A stretch of DNA of 64,000 bases, taken from positions 66,753 to 130,752 of the forward strand of contig DKPB01000045.1 of NCBI GenBank assembly GCA_002471015.1. The letters run 5' to 3'. The notes beneath the pieces were generated by a model that did no database searches, was not told the origin of the DNA, and worked only from the letters and a program-made list of their open reading frames with translations. This document shows, piece after piece, positions 8,427 to 16,924 of the stretch (position 1 is the stretch's first letter; each line of letters begins with the position of its first letter). The translations under genes were made by a program, and so were the position numbers. This DNA is from Stenotrophomonas sp. UBA7346. Lineage in GTDB: Bacteria > Pseudomonadota > Gammaproteobacteria > Xanthomonadales > Xanthomonadaceae.

Positions 8427-9349
8427 TTTGGTTCGAACTCCTTCGGGGCGTCGCGGCCAAGCAGGTAGCGCGCCGGGTTGTTCTCCAGCCGGTCGCTGAC
8501 CCGGCGCAGGTCGCGGATCAGGCCGCGCAGTTCAGTCAGGGTAGGGCCCAACTGGGCCAGGCCATCATTGGCAAAACTGTTGATGGCCGCGCGGTTCTCA
8601 CCCAGGATGGCATCGGCATTGCCGGCGGCCGAATCCAGCTTGCTGAGGCTGGTATCCAGCTTGTCGAGGGTGGCCGGCAGCTGGCGCAGCACGTTCTGGT
8701 CCAGGTGCTGGATGGCACCGTTGGCGGTGCCAAGGGTGGTGTTGAGATTGCGGGCAGCATCACGGGCTTCCACCAGCAGCGCCTGCGTGCCTTGATCGCG
8801 GTCGGCCAGGCCGCCGCTGATGGCTTCCAGGTGGGTGAGCGTGCTGGAGATCTTGTTGACGTTCTCGTCGCTGAGCAGTTCGTCCATGCGTTCGACCACG
8901 CGGTTGGCCACGTCGGTGATGTTCTGCAGCGCCGACGGCGTGGTGGCGATGGTGGGAACGGCTTCCTTGCTTACTGCGGTCAGCGCGGCCGCCTGCGGCG
9001 TGCCACCACTGAGCTGGATGATGGATGGCCCGGTGAGGCTGGTGATGGCCAGCTTGGCGCGGGTATCGGTCTTGACCGGGGTGGTGGAGTTCAGCCGCAG
9101 CTTGGCCACCACCTTGCGCGGGTCGTCCGGGGCCAGGGTCAGCTCGGTGATCGAGCCCACCGCGATGCCGTTGTACTGCACCGGGCTGCCCACCGACAGG
9201 CCGGTGACGGCTTCGTTGAACACCACCCGGTATTCCTGCCAGGTGCGGTCGGAGGAGTATTTGGCCGCCCACAGCCCGAAGGCCAGCAGGGCCACGCCGA
9301 CGATCAGGGTGAAGGCACCGATCAGGACGTAGTTGGCTTTGGTTTCCAT
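8423..9349 (-). CDS. mlaD: MlaD-family (Mce domain) lipid-transport protein
   Basis: A 308-residue periplasmic substrate-binding component of a lipid ABC transporter. One N-terminal membrane helix (about residues 7-29) is followed by a single Mce domain with YRVVFNEAVTGLSVGSPVQYNG and a long helical region rich in leucine, aspartate and asparagine that could form a hexameric coiled-coil tube, longer than in E. coli MlaD. It is followed by the lipoprotein with ATGA overlap. Lipid movement between the membranes is the known role of the family; direction and substrate here are unknown. Confidence 0.9.
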   Translation of the reverse strand: METKANYVLIGAFTLIVGVALLAFGLWAAKYSSDRTWQEYRVVFNEAVTGLSVGSPVQYNGIAVGSITELTLAPDDPRKVVAKLRLNSTTPVKTDTRAKLAITSLTGPSIIQLSGGTPQAAALTAVSKEAVPTIATTPSALQNITDVANRVVERMDELLSDENVNKISSTLTHLEAISGGLADRDQGTQALLVEARDAARNLNTTLGTANGAIQHLDQNVLRQLPATLDKLDTSLSKLDSAAGNADAILGENRAAINSFANDGLAQLGPTLTELRGLIRDLRRVSDRLENNPARYLLGRDAPKEFEPK

Positions 9350-9388
9350 GGCTCAGCAGCCCATATCTGAAAGGGGAGAGTAGGGATC

Positions 9389-9415
9389 ACCGCCGCGCCC
9401 AATCTGCGCGGTGGT
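9389..9415 (-). other. Intercistronic hairpin between mlaF and mlaD
   Basis: The roughly 104-base gap between the ABC ATPase gene and mlaD contains a 9-bp stem (arm ACCGCCGCG with one wobble on the other side) and a 9-base loop. It has no T run, so it is more likely an mRNA stability or processing element than a terminator. The rest of the gap shows no gene. Confidence 0.4.
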
Positions 9416-9453
9416 GGTGCAACCCGGGGTGAAAGCAGGGTGGCGGGTGGCCG

Positions 9454-10278
9454 TCATGGTGTGTCCTCAAGCGCCTGTCGCTCGCCACGCGCGGCCCGTG
9501 CCCGCGGGCCGTGGAAGTATTCCTGGATCCACGGGTGGTCCATCTGTTCGATTTCCGCCAGCGGGGCATTGGCAATGACCTTCTGGTCCGCCAGCACCGC
9601 AACCCGGTCGCAGATGGCGTAAAGCGTGTCCAGATCGTGGGTGATCAGGAACACGGTCAGGCCCAGCGCCTGCTGCAGGGTCTTGATCAGATGGTCGAAA
9701 GCCGCCGCACCGATCGGGTCCAGGCCGGCGGTGGGCTCGTCCAGGAACAGCAGCGGCGGGTCCAGTGCCAGTGCCCGTGCCAGGCCGGCACGCTTGCGCA
9801 TGCCGCCGGACAGCTGTGAGGGCAGCTTGTTGATGGCGTCGGCGGGCAGGCCGGCCAGCTTCACCTTCAACAGCGCCAGCTCGTAGTGCCAGCGTTCGTT
9901 CAGCTCCGGATGGTGCTCCTTGAGCGGCACCTGCACGTTCTCGCCGACGGTCAGCGACGAAAACAGCGCACCGTCCTGGAACAGCACGCCGGTGTTGCGC
10001 TCGATGCGCAGGCGGTCGGCCGGGTCCTCCGAGCGGGCATCAACGCCCAGTACCTCGATCTGGCCCGCATTGGGCGTGCGCAGGCCGAGGATGGAGCGCA
10101 TCAGCACCGACTTGCCGGTGCCCGAGCCGCCGACCACGCCCAGGATCTCGCCGCGGCGCACGTCCAGGTCCAGGTCGTCATGCACGGTCTGGCTGCCAAA
10201 ACGATTGACCAGGCCGCGCACGCGGATGGCAAAGTCGGCACCGTCATGCCCGTCGGCGGTGGAGCGGATGGCCATCAT
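9454..10278 (-). CDS. mlaF: Lipid ABC transporter ATP-binding protein
   Basis: A 274-residue cytoplasmic ATPase driving the Mce-type transporter. Walker A GGSGTGKS is at residues 50-57, the signature LSGGMRKR lies mid-protein, and Walker B is LLFLDEPTAGLD. LSGGM followed by R-K-R is the MlaF-subfamily form. The start is one of two adjacent ATG codons at 10278/10275; I use the first. It lies 13 bases after the mlaE stop, so it is in the same operon. Confidence 0.92.
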   Translation of the reverse strand: MMAIRSTADGHDGADFAIRVRGLVNRFGSQTVHDDLDLDVRRGEILGVVGGSGTGKSVLMRSILGLRTPNAGQIEVLGVDARSEDPADRLRIERNTGVLFQDGALFSSLTVGENVQVPLKEHHPELNERWHYELALLKVKLAGLPADAINKLPSQLSGGMRKRAGLARALALDPPLLFLDEPTAGLDPIGAAAFDHLIKTLQQALGLTVFLITHDLDTLYAICDRVAVLADQKVIANAPLAEIEQMDHPWIQEYFHGPRARAARGERQALEDTP

Positions 10279-10291
10279 CGTAGTCGTTGCC

Positions 10292-11413
10292 TCACCAGCC
10301 CATGTGCATGAACCACAACGCGGCAAACGCGTCGAGGATGATGACCAGCGAAATGGTCTGCACCACACTGGAGGTGGTGCGCTCGCCCACCGACTGCGCG
10401 GTGCCTTCCACCTTCAGTCCTTCCAGGCAACCGATCAGGCCGATGATCAGGGCGAACACCGGGGCCTTGGCCAGGCCGACCAGAAAGTGCCGCACCTCCA
10501 TGGTGTCGTGCATGCGCGCCAGGTACATCTGCGGCGGGATATCCAGATCGAAGGCGCCGACGGTGACGCCGCCGGCCAGGCCGGCCAACATGGCGATGAA
10601 GGTCAGCAGCGGCAACATCACCAACAATGCCAGGACCCGTGGCAGCACCAGCAGGTCGATCGGGTCCAGGCCCAGGGTCTGGATCGCGTCGATCTCTTCG
10701 CGTGCCTTCATCGCGCCGATCTGCGCGGTGAAGGCACTGGCGGTACGTCCGGCCAGCACGATGGCGGTCAGCAGCACCGCGAACTCGCGCAGGAAGGCGA
10801 TGGTGACCAGCTCCACCACATAGATCTCGGCACCAAAGTCGCGCAGGATGGTGGAGCCGAGAAAGGCGATCACCGCGCCCACCAGATAGGACAGCAGGGC
10901 CACCAGCGGTACGGCGTTGAGGCCTACCTCTTCCATCTGGTTGACGGTGGCGGTCAGGCGGAAGCGGCGCGGCTGGCGCACCAGGCGCGCCATTTTGGCC
11001 AGGTTCTCGCCCAGGAAGTTGACCAGCACCTTGATGTTGCGGCCGATGGCCTGCACAGAGCGGCCCAGGCGTTCCAGCGCCGCCAGGAAGCCGAAATCGC
11101 GCTGCGGCCTGGGGCGCTCGTCGGCCACCTCGTCGATGGTGCAGACCAGGGCCTGGTGCTCCTGCCGGAACAGCAGCGCATCCTCACCCAGCCCGGCCTT
11201 GCGGGCGTAACGCAGCAGCAGCAATACGCCAGCCGAATCGAGCTGGTCGATGCCACGCGCATCAATGGCGGTCAGGGTGCCCGCGTGCGCGTCCAATGCC
11301 TCCATCGAGCGCAACGCAGTGGCCAGTGTCCAGCTGCCGGAGAGCCTGAGTTGGCCATCGGCACCCGGATCCAGCACGCAGTCGGGTTGGGTGGGGGAGG
11401 TCGTTGTAGGCAT
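10292..11413 (-). CDS. mlaE: MlaE-family lipid ABC transporter permease with N-terminal STAS domain
   Basis: A 373-residue inner-membrane permease. Residues about 10-100 form a STAS-like domain (DARGIDQLDSAGVLLLLRYARKAG), which in E. coli is the separate protein MlaB. The remainder is the MlaE permease with EVGLNAVPLVALLSYLVGAVIAF and QIGAMKAREEIDAIQTLGLDP, the coupling-helix region. It is the first gene of the operon mlaE-mlaF-mlaD-lipoprotein. No mlaC or separate mlaB follows, as expected for this fused architecture. The ATG at 11413 is chosen because the STAS homology begins soon after. Confidence 0.9.
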   Translation of the reverse strand: MPTTTSPTQPDCVLDPGADGQLRLSGSWTLATALRSMEALDAHAGTLTAIDARGIDQLDSAGVLLLLRYARKAGLGEDALLFRQEHQALVCTIDEVADERPRPQRDFGFLAALERLGRSVQAIGRNIKVLVNFLGENLAKMARLVRQPRRFRLTATVNQMEEVGLNAVPLVALLSYLVGAVIAFLGSTILRDFGAEIYVVELVTIAFLREFAVLLTAIVLAGRTASAFTAQIGAMKAREEIDAIQTLGLDPIDLLVLPRVLALLVMLPLLTFIAMLAGLAGGVTVGAFDLDIPPQMYLARMHDTMEVRHFLVGLAKAPVFALIIGLIGCLEGLKVEGTAQSVGERTTSSVVQTISLVIILDAFAALWFMHMGW

Positions 11414-11479
11414 TCGGTTGAAGAATAACCCGACAAGTGTCCAGCCCGGATGAGTATTCACCGGCTTCAGGTGATACTA

Positions 11480-12766
11480 ATGCCCATGTCCGCAGAAACC
11501 ATCGCCCCGGCCGCTCCTGCGCCAGCCCCCAACCGGGCAACCTACGCACAGCGCGTGGCCTTCGTTTCCGAGATGGCCGGGCGTCTGCACCGTTATGGCA
11601 CCACCGCGCAGCGGCTTGAGGCTGCCGTAGTGGCCTTGTCGCAGCGGCTGGATCTGGATTGCGAGCCCTGGTCCAACCCTACCGGGCTGATCCTCAGTTT
11701 CAGTGACCCCACCCGTGCCATCGGCTCCAGTGACATCACCCGCGTGATCCGCCTGGGCCCCGGCGATACCAACCTGCATAAACTGGCCATGGCCGACCAG
11801 ATCGCCGATGCGGTTGCCGCCGGCGAGATGTCCATCGCCCAGGGCCATACCGCGTTGCGCGAGCTGGACAAGGATCCCGGCCTGCGCGGCAAGATCGAGC
11901 TACTGGCGTCCTTCAGCCTCGGCTCGGCGGGTGTGGCGGGCCTGTGGCGGCTGCCCTGGCTGGATATCGCCACGGCAGGTGTCACCGGTCTGCTGATCGG
12001 CCTGATGCTGTTCTACACCGACCGCCGCGTGGCCACCCGCGAAGCCAGCGAGGCGCTGGCCGCGTTGCTGGCTGGTTTTGTCGCGGTGCTGGTGGCCAGC
12101 TTCATCGGGCCGTTGAATCTCAACAGCACCATCATCGCCTCGCTGGTGGTGCTGTTGCCGGGTATGGCGCTGACCAACTCGGTCAATGAACTGGCCAGCC
12201 AGCACTGGGTATCAGGCACCGCGCGCTTTGCCGGCGCTTTGACCACCATCATGAAGTTGACGGTGGGGGCGATGATCGCCGTCACCATTGCCCACTACCT
12301 TGGGCTGGAGCCGGTGATCAAGGCGTCGCGGCCGCAGTCCAACTGGGTGGAGTGGGGCTCGGTGCTGGTGGCCTCGTTTGCCTTCGCCATGCTGTTCCGT
12401 GCCAGCAAGCGCGATTACCCCTGGGTCATGGCAGCCTCGGTGGCCGGCTATGCGATCTCGCGCTATGGCGGGCAGCTGTGGGGTGCGCCGGCCGGTATTT
12501 TCCTGGCGGCGATGGTATTGACCGCGGCCGGCAACCTGTTTGGACGGGTGGCGCATCGCCCCGGGGCCATCGTGCGCCTGCCGGGCATCATCATGCTGGT
12601 GCCCGGCAGTACCAGCCTGCGTGGCGTGCTGAGCCTGATCCAGCAGCAGAATGTAAATGCCGGTGAATCGGCGCTGCTGACCGTGGTGAATGTGGTGATG
12701 GCACTGGTGGCCGGGCTGCTGTTTGGCAACCTGTTGATCCCGGCGCGCAAGAACCAGAATCTGTAA
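11480..12766 (+). CDS. Threonine/serine exporter family protein (ThrE-like)
   Basis: A 428-residue membrane protein of the ThrE family. The N-terminal part (about residues 20-140) is the soluble ThrE1 domain containing EMAGRLHRYGTTAQRLE. About ten hydrophobic segments follow, including LNSTIIASLVVLLPGMALTN and GSTSLRGVLSLIQQQN. The family exports threonine and serine in Corynebacterium; the substrate here is not proven. ATG codons at 11450, 11480 and 11486 are all in frame. I chose 11480 because AGGTGA precedes it at good spacing. It is divergent from mlaE and ends in a shared terminator. Confidence 0.85.
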   Translation: MPMSAETIAPAAPAPAPNRATYAQRVAFVSEMAGRLHRYGTTAQRLEAAVVALSQRLDLDCEPWSNPTGLILSFSDPTRAIGSSDITRVIRLGPGDTNLHKLAMADQIADAVAAGEMSIAQGHTALRELDKDPGLRGKIELLASFSLGSAGVAGLWRLPWLDIATAGVTGLLIGLMLFYTDRRVATREASEALAALLAGFVAVLVASFIGPLNLNSTIIASLVVLLPGMALTNSVNELASQHWVSGTARFAGALTTIMKLTVGAMIAVTIAHYLGLEPVIKASRPQSNWVEWGSVLVASFAFAMLFRASKRDYPWVMAASVAGYAISRYGGQLWGAPAGIFLAAMVLTAAGNLFGRVAHRPGAIVRLPGIIMLVPGSTSLRGVLSLIQQQNVNAGESALLTVVNVVMALVAGLLFGNLLIPARKNQNL

Positions 12767-12800
12767 GCCGGATTGTGCCGGGGTGGTTTGTGCGGCTCAG

Positions 12801-12834
12801 ATTGAAAACGCCGGCTTGCGCCGGCGTTTTCAAT
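12801..12834. terminator. Bidirectional terminator between the ThrE-like gene and the H-NS-like gene
   Basis: A 14-bp perfect stem with arm ATTGAAAACGCCGG and a six-base loop, flanked by A and T runs, between two convergent genes. Confidence 0.9.
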
Positions 12835-12849
12835 TGCATTGATCGGTAA

Positions 12850-13221
12850 TTACTTGATCAGGAATTCTTCGACCTTGCGGCCGGCCTTGGTGTATTCGGC
12901 CAGCCAGCGCGGCTGCTTGCCACGGCCGGTCCAGGTTTCCTCGGCATTGGCCGGGTTGCGGTACTTGGGGGCAACCTTGGGCAGCTTGCGGCCGGTCTTG
13001 CCGGTGCTCTTGGCTGCCTTGGTGGCGCGCGGGGCCTTGGTGGCAGCGGCGGTGCCGAACAGTTCCTCGATGGTGTAGCCGGCCTTCTTGGCTGCGGCGG
13101 CTACCTGGGCGCGGGCCTTGGCGATGGGTTGGCGCTTGGCAACCACGGTCTTGCGCTTCTGTGCATCGCGGATAAGGGTGGCCAGTTCTTTGGCCGACAG
13201 GCCCGACAGATCAATACTCAT
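12850..13221 (-). CDS. H-NS family nucleoid-associated protein
   Basis: A 123-residue DNA-binding protein that probably silences or organises AT-rich DNA. The C-terminal domain shows ETWTGRGKQPRWLAEYTKAG, the H-NS DNA-binding signature of the form T-W-x-G-x-G-x-x-P. A lysine- and alanine-rich linker (about residues 58-82) precedes it, and the N-terminal helix (DLSGLSAKELATLIRDAQ) is the oligomerisation part. The gene stands alone between terminators, with its own probable promoter. It could regulate the more AT-rich leaders of the adhesin genes, but that is speculation. Confidence 0.88.
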   Translation of the reverse strand: MSIDLSGLSAKELATLIRDAQKRKTVVAKRQPIAKARAQVAAAAKKAGYTIEELFGTAAATKAPRATKAAKSTGKTGRKLPKVAPKYRNPANAEETWTGRGKQPRWLAEYTKAGRKVEEFLIK

Positions 13222-13280
13222 CGAATAACTACTCCGGATAATGGGAAAGAAGAAAGCGCCATTCCGTGGCAGCGCGGGGA

Positions 13281-13310
13281 AGCATAACGGCGCCGACCGG
13301 GGAATGACAA
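13281..13310 (-). promoter_or_regulatory. Candidate sigma70 promoter for the H-NS-like gene
   Basis: On the minus strand TTGTCA (13305-13310) and TATGCT (13281-13286) are spaced by 18 bases, with a start point expected about 50 bases before the ATG. A CGGAG ribosome site lies near the start codon. Confidence 0.45.
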
Positions 13311-13342
13311 ATGAATAATCGATTACACGTTATCGGAAAATG

Positions 13343-13371
13343 AAAAGGCCGGGGGTGTGTCCCGGCCTTTT
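13343..13371 (-). terminator. proS terminator
   Basis: An 11-bp stem (AAAAGGCCGGG arm) with a seven-base loop followed on the minus strand by a T run, placed just after the proS stop. Confidence 0.88.
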
Positions 13372-13382
13372 GAGGTATTTCC

Positions 13383-15077
13383 TTAGCCGATAATCCGCTG
13401 GAATACCGATGCCTGGTCGAGGTTTTCGGCCTCGCTGGCGTTGCGTGCGCGGTACTCGAAAGTACCCGCGGCCAGGCCGCGCTCGGAAACCACGATGCGG
13501 TGCGGGATGCCGATCAGTTCCATGTCGGCAAACATCGCGCCCGGGCGCAGGCCGCGATCATCCAGGGCGGCATCCACGCCCGCAGCCAGCAGGTCGGCCA
13601 GCAGGGCTTCGGCCGCTGCGGTGACGTTGGCGTCCTGCTTGGGGTTGATCATGCAGACCACGGCCTGCCACGGCGCCATGGCCACCGGCCAGATAATGCC
13701 GGCATCGTCGTTGTTCTGCTCGATGGCAGCGGCGACGATGCGCGATACACCGATGCCGTAGCAGCCCATGGCCATCACCGCGGCCTTGCCGTTCTCGTCC
13801 AGTACGGTGGCCTTCAACGCCTCGGCATACTTGCGGCCCAGCTGGAATACATGACCGACTTCGATACCGCGGGTAATCTTCAGCTCGCCGCCATCACGGG
13901 CACGGTCACCAGCCTTGACGTTGCGGATGTCAGCCACTTCCGGCTCGGCCAGGTCGCGGCCCCAGTTGACGCCGGCAATATGTTGCCCCTTTTCATTGGC
14001 ACCGACGACAAAATCGGCCATGGCCGCCACTTCGCGGTCGGCTACCACGCGGATGGGCTTGCGCGGATTCAACGGCCCCAGGAAACCCGGCTCGCTGCCA
14101 AGATAATCGGCAATCTCGGCCTCGCTTGCCATGCGGTAATCGGCCAGGCCTGCCACCTTGGCCAGTTTGATTTCATTGACTTCATGGTCGCCACGCACCA
14201 GCGCCAGCACGAATTCACCTTCGTTGGTCATTACCGCGATCGATTTGACCGTGCGCAGCAGGGCGATGCCCATCAATGCGGCCACTTCCTCGCAGGTCTT
14301 CTGGGTTGGCGTGTCGACCTTGCGCAGTTCTTCGCTGGCGGCGGCGCGCGCTGCCGGGTCGGCGGCGATCGCGGCTTCCACGTTGGCCGCGTAATCCGAG
14401 CCGGTGGAGAACACCAGTGCGTCCTCACCGGAATCGGCGATGACGTGGAACTCCTGCGAGGCATCGCCGCCGATGGCACCGGAGTCGGCCTGCACCGCGC
14501 GGAACTCCAGGCCCAGGCGGGTGAAGATGCGGCTGTAGGCGGCCTTCATGTTTTCGTATTCAGCCACCAGGCTGGCGTCGTCCAGATGGAAGGAATAGGC
14601 GTCCTTCATCAGAAACTCGCGGGCGCGCATCACCCCGAAACGCGGGCGGATTTCATCGCGGAACTTGGTCTGCACCTGGTAGAAGTTGACCGGCAACTGC
14701 TTGTAGCTGGACAGCTCCTGGCGGGCGAAATCGGTAATGGCTTCTTCCGCGGTGGGGCTGTAGCAGTATTCCTGCTCCTTGCGGTCCTTGATTTTCAGCA
14801 GCTGGCCGCCGAATTTCTCCCAGCGCCCGGTTTCCTCCCACAGCTCCTTGGGCTGGATGGTCGGCAACTGCAGTTCCACCGCGCCGGCGCGGTTCATTTC
14901 CTCGCGCACGATGGTTTCCACCTTGCGCAGCACCCGCAGGCCCAGCGGCGACCAGGTATACAGGCCCGATGCCAGCTTGCGGATCATGCCCGCGCGCAGC
15001 ATCAGCCGGTGGCTGACCAGTTCGGCGTCGGCTGGGGTTTCCTTGGTGGTATGCAGGTGGAAGCGGGAAAGACGCAT
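13383..15077 (-). CDS. proS: Prolyl-tRNA synthetase (bacterial ProS with INS editing domain)
   Basis: A 564-residue class II synthetase that charges tRNA-Pro. Motif 2 is visible in QTKFRDEIRPRFGVMRAREFLMKDAYSFH. The editing insertion lies between about residues 230 and 400, and motif 3 is GCYGIGVSRIVAAAIEQ. The N-terminus MRLSRFHLHTTKETPADAE is nearly invariant in proteobacteria and fixes the start at 15077. The C-terminal anticodon-binding domain is present, so the protein is full length. Confidence 0.97.
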   Translation of the reverse strand: MRLSRFHLHTTKETPADAELVSHRLMLRAGMIRKLASGLYTWSPLGLRVLRKVETIVREEMNRAGAVELQLPTIQPKELWEETGRWEKFGGQLLKIKDRKEQEYCYSPTAEEAITDFARQELSSYKQLPVNFYQVQTKFRDEIRPRFGVMRAREFLMKDAYSFHLDDASLVAEYENMKAAYSRIFTRLGLEFRAVQADSGAIGGDASQEFHVIADSGEDALVFSTGSDYAANVEAAIAADPAARAAASEELRKVDTPTQKTCEEVAALMGIALLRTVKSIAVMTNEGEFVLALVRGDHEVNEIKLAKVAGLADYRMASEAEIADYLGSEPGFLGPLNPRKPIRVVADREVAAMADFVVGANEKGQHIAGVNWGRDLAEPEVADIRNVKAGDRARDGGELKITRGIEVGHVFQLGRKYAEALKATVLDENGKAAVMAMGCYGIGVSRIVAAAIEQNNDDAGIIWPVAMAPWQAVVCMINPKQDANVTAAAEALLADLLAAGVDAALDDRGLRPGAMFADMELIGIPHRIVVSERGLAAGTFEYRARNASEAENLDQASVFQRIIG

Positions 15078-15201
15078 GGCAGGGGGCTTCGCAAAACGGA
15101 CGATCGCCTATTTTGCCAGCCTTCCCGCCTGACGGGGCGGTCAGGCCGGAAACGGTGGCATACCGTGTCGCTCCCCGGCCGCTGCCATGGAGCTACTCAG
15201 C

Positions 15202-15591
15202 TCAGTTTTTGGCGGCGTCCTTGCAGTAAACCGCGGCCATCGACTCGGCCAGTTGCCTCTGCGCAGCCCGCTGGCTGTCGTCCAGCTGCGTATCCGGCTT
15301 GCCGTCGCCATCGGTATCGTGCATGACCGGGCCACTGCCATTGAGCAGCTGCAGGTTCTGGCGGGCGGCCAGGCAGCGGGCGTCTTCGCTGGCCGCGCCC
15401 GGGGTAGCGACGGGCTCGGGGATGGACGCACCGCTGGAGGTCACCCGGCGGGTTTCGTACTTCTGGCCGGTCGGCGGGCGCTCGGAATACTGGGTGACAC
15501 CGTTGGCGTCGGTCCACTTGTACAGGTTGCCGGCACTGGCGGTAGCGCTGGCGAGCAGCAACAGGCAGCAGAGGCGGGACTGGGCGCGCAT
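15202..15591 (-). CDS. DUF4124 domain secreted protein
   Basis: A 129-residue exported protein of unknown function. The N-terminus MRAQSRLCCLLLLASATASA is a Sec signal peptide, followed by NLYKWTDANGVTQYSERPP, the DUF4124 signature (a short beta structure with a W-x-D core). The remaining half contains a QNLQLLNGSG segment and a C-terminal helix. The ATG at 15591 is preferred because it starts the signal peptide and has CGGAG upstream; an open extension of 15 codons has no support. It is divergent from pssA. Confidence 0.82.
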   Translation of the reverse strand: MRAQSRLCCLLLLASATASAGNLYKWTDANGVTQYSERPPTGQKYETRRVTSSGASIPEPVATPGAASEDARCLAARQNLQLLNGSGPVMHDTDGDGKPDTQLDDSQRAAQRQLAESMAAVYCKDAAKN

Positions 15592-15674
15592 GGCAACTCC
15601 GGGGACGGTCAAAGATTCAGGGGCCGATTGCAGCACCCGGTGACGTGGCTGGCAAGTCGATTAAACTGGGCGGT

Positions 15675-16457
15675 ATGGACGAAATGAGACCCCCACCGCG
15701 TTCGCGCAGCATCTACCTGCTCCCGAACCTGTTCACCACCGCCGGCCTGTTTGCCGGCTTCTACGCGATCATTGCCGCGTCCAATGGCGATTTCGTCAAT
15801 GCCAGCATCGCCGTTTTCGTGGCGGCGGTGATGGATGGACTGGATGGCAGGGTGGCGCGCCTGACCGGCACCAGCAGCGAGTTCGGCGTGCAGTACGACT
15901 CGCTGGCCGACCTGGTCAGCTTCGGCATGGCGCCGGCGCTGGTCATGTACCACTGGGCGCTGTCCTCGCTGAAGTTCGATGGCGAGGTGCTGGGCCGGGT
16001 GGGCTGGTCGGTGGCCTTCCTGTATGCCGCCTGCGCCGCATTGCGGTTGGCCCGCTTCAACACCCAGGTCGGTACCGTCGACAAGCGCTGGTTCGTCGGC
16101 CTGGCCAGCCCGGCGGCGGCCGGGTTGATGATGTCCTTCGTCTGGGCCTTTGCCGATGGCAGCCTGGGCTGGAATGGTGAGGAACTGCGTTACGTGGCGT
16201 TGGCGGTCACCCTGGTGGCGGGCCTGCTGATGGTCAGCCGAATCCGTTTCTGGAGCTTCAAGGGGGGCGCCGAGAAGGGGCCACGTTCCGAGCGCGTACC
16301 GTTCGTGGTGCTGGCGTTGGTGCCGATCATCATCGCCATCCTGGTAGTGGATCTGCCGCGCACCCTGTTCGTGGTGGGTGTGGTCTACGCCTTGTCCGGC
16401 CCGGTGATGTGGCTGCTGCAACGGTGGCGGCAGCCGCCGGCAGGCAAGATGGAATGA
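15675..16457 (+). CDS. pssA: CDP-diacylglycerol-serine O-phosphatidyltransferase
   Basis: This inner-membrane enzyme makes phosphatidylserine from CDP-diacylglycerol and serine, the first step toward phosphatidylethanolamine. The 260-residue protein holds the CDP-alcohol phosphatidyltransferase motif D54-G55, A61-R62, G71, D75 and D79. The entry segment SIYLLPNLFTTAGLFAGFYA is typical of PssA. About eight hydrophobic segments are visible. ATG 15675 starts near the homology; an in-frame ATG at 15645 is less likely. Its stop overlaps the next gene (ATGA), so pssA heads an operon with holD and rimI. Confidence 0.9.
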   Translation: MDEMRPPPRSRSIYLLPNLFTTAGLFAGFYAIIAASNGDFVNASIAVFVAAVMDGLDGRVARLTGTSSEFGVQYDSLADLVSFGMAPALVMYHWALSSLKFDGEVLGRVGWSVAFLYAACAALRLARFNTQVGTVDKRWFVGLASPAAAGLMMSFVWAFADGSLGWNGEELRYVALAVTLVAGLLMVSRIRFWSFKGGAEKGPRSERVPFVVLALVPIIIAILVVDLPRTLFVVGVVYALSGPVMWLLQRWRQPPAGKME

Positions 16458-16924
16458 CCGTGGGGGCGCCGGCACCGCTGTGGTCCGCGCAGCAGCAGGC
16501 GTTGCTGCAGGCGATGGGCTATACGGTCTATCTCGAAGGCGGGGCGCTGGACGCTCCGGCTGCCGAGGTCAATGCCCCCGAGCGGGCCCCGGCTGCCATC
16601 GAAATCGAAGTGGCCGCCCCGGCGCGGTCGGCGCCTGCGCCTGTACGGCGGGAACCCAACGTGCGCGCGCCGCAGACGCCGGACACCGCGCCGCTGCCGG
16701 CGCCTGCATTCACCGCACCGGCGGCTGCACGCCGCAGCGGCGGCCTGGGTCTGCCTGACCGGCTGCAGATCGCCCTGTTGCGGGCTTCTGGCTGCAACCC
16801 CAACGACCCACAGACCCGCGTGCTGATGGACAGCTGGCCCTTGGCCGAGCTGCGCGCCAACCCGGCCGCCAAGCGTGCGCTGTGGCCGCAGCTGCGTGCG
16901 CTGCGGCGGAAGATGCGTCAATGA
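16454..16924 (+). CDS. holD: Probable DNA polymerase III psi subunit (divergent HolD)
   Basis: A 156-residue protein normally annotated as hypothetical in this lineage. The N-terminus (WSAQQQALLQAMGYTVYLEG) resembles the chi-binding N-terminal segment of psi. The C-terminus carries LAELRANPAAKRALWPQL, very close to the E. coli HolD block LTDLRANPTARAALWQQI. The middle, about residues 35-90, is an alanine/proline-rich linker. The gene overlaps rimI by ATGA, and holD also overlaps rimI in E. coli. Psi links the clamp loader to chi and SSB; holC (chi) is encoded at 21.7-22.1 kb of this window. The assignment is by motif recall and context, without a profile search. Confidence 0.7.
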   Translation: MTVGAPAPLWSAQQQALLQAMGYTVYLEGGALDAPAAEVNAPERAPAAIEIEVAAPARSAPAPVRREPNVRAPQTPDTAPLPAPAFTAPAAARRSGGLGLPDRLQIALLRASGCNPNDPQTRVLMDSWPLAELRANPAAKRALWPQLRALRRKMRQ

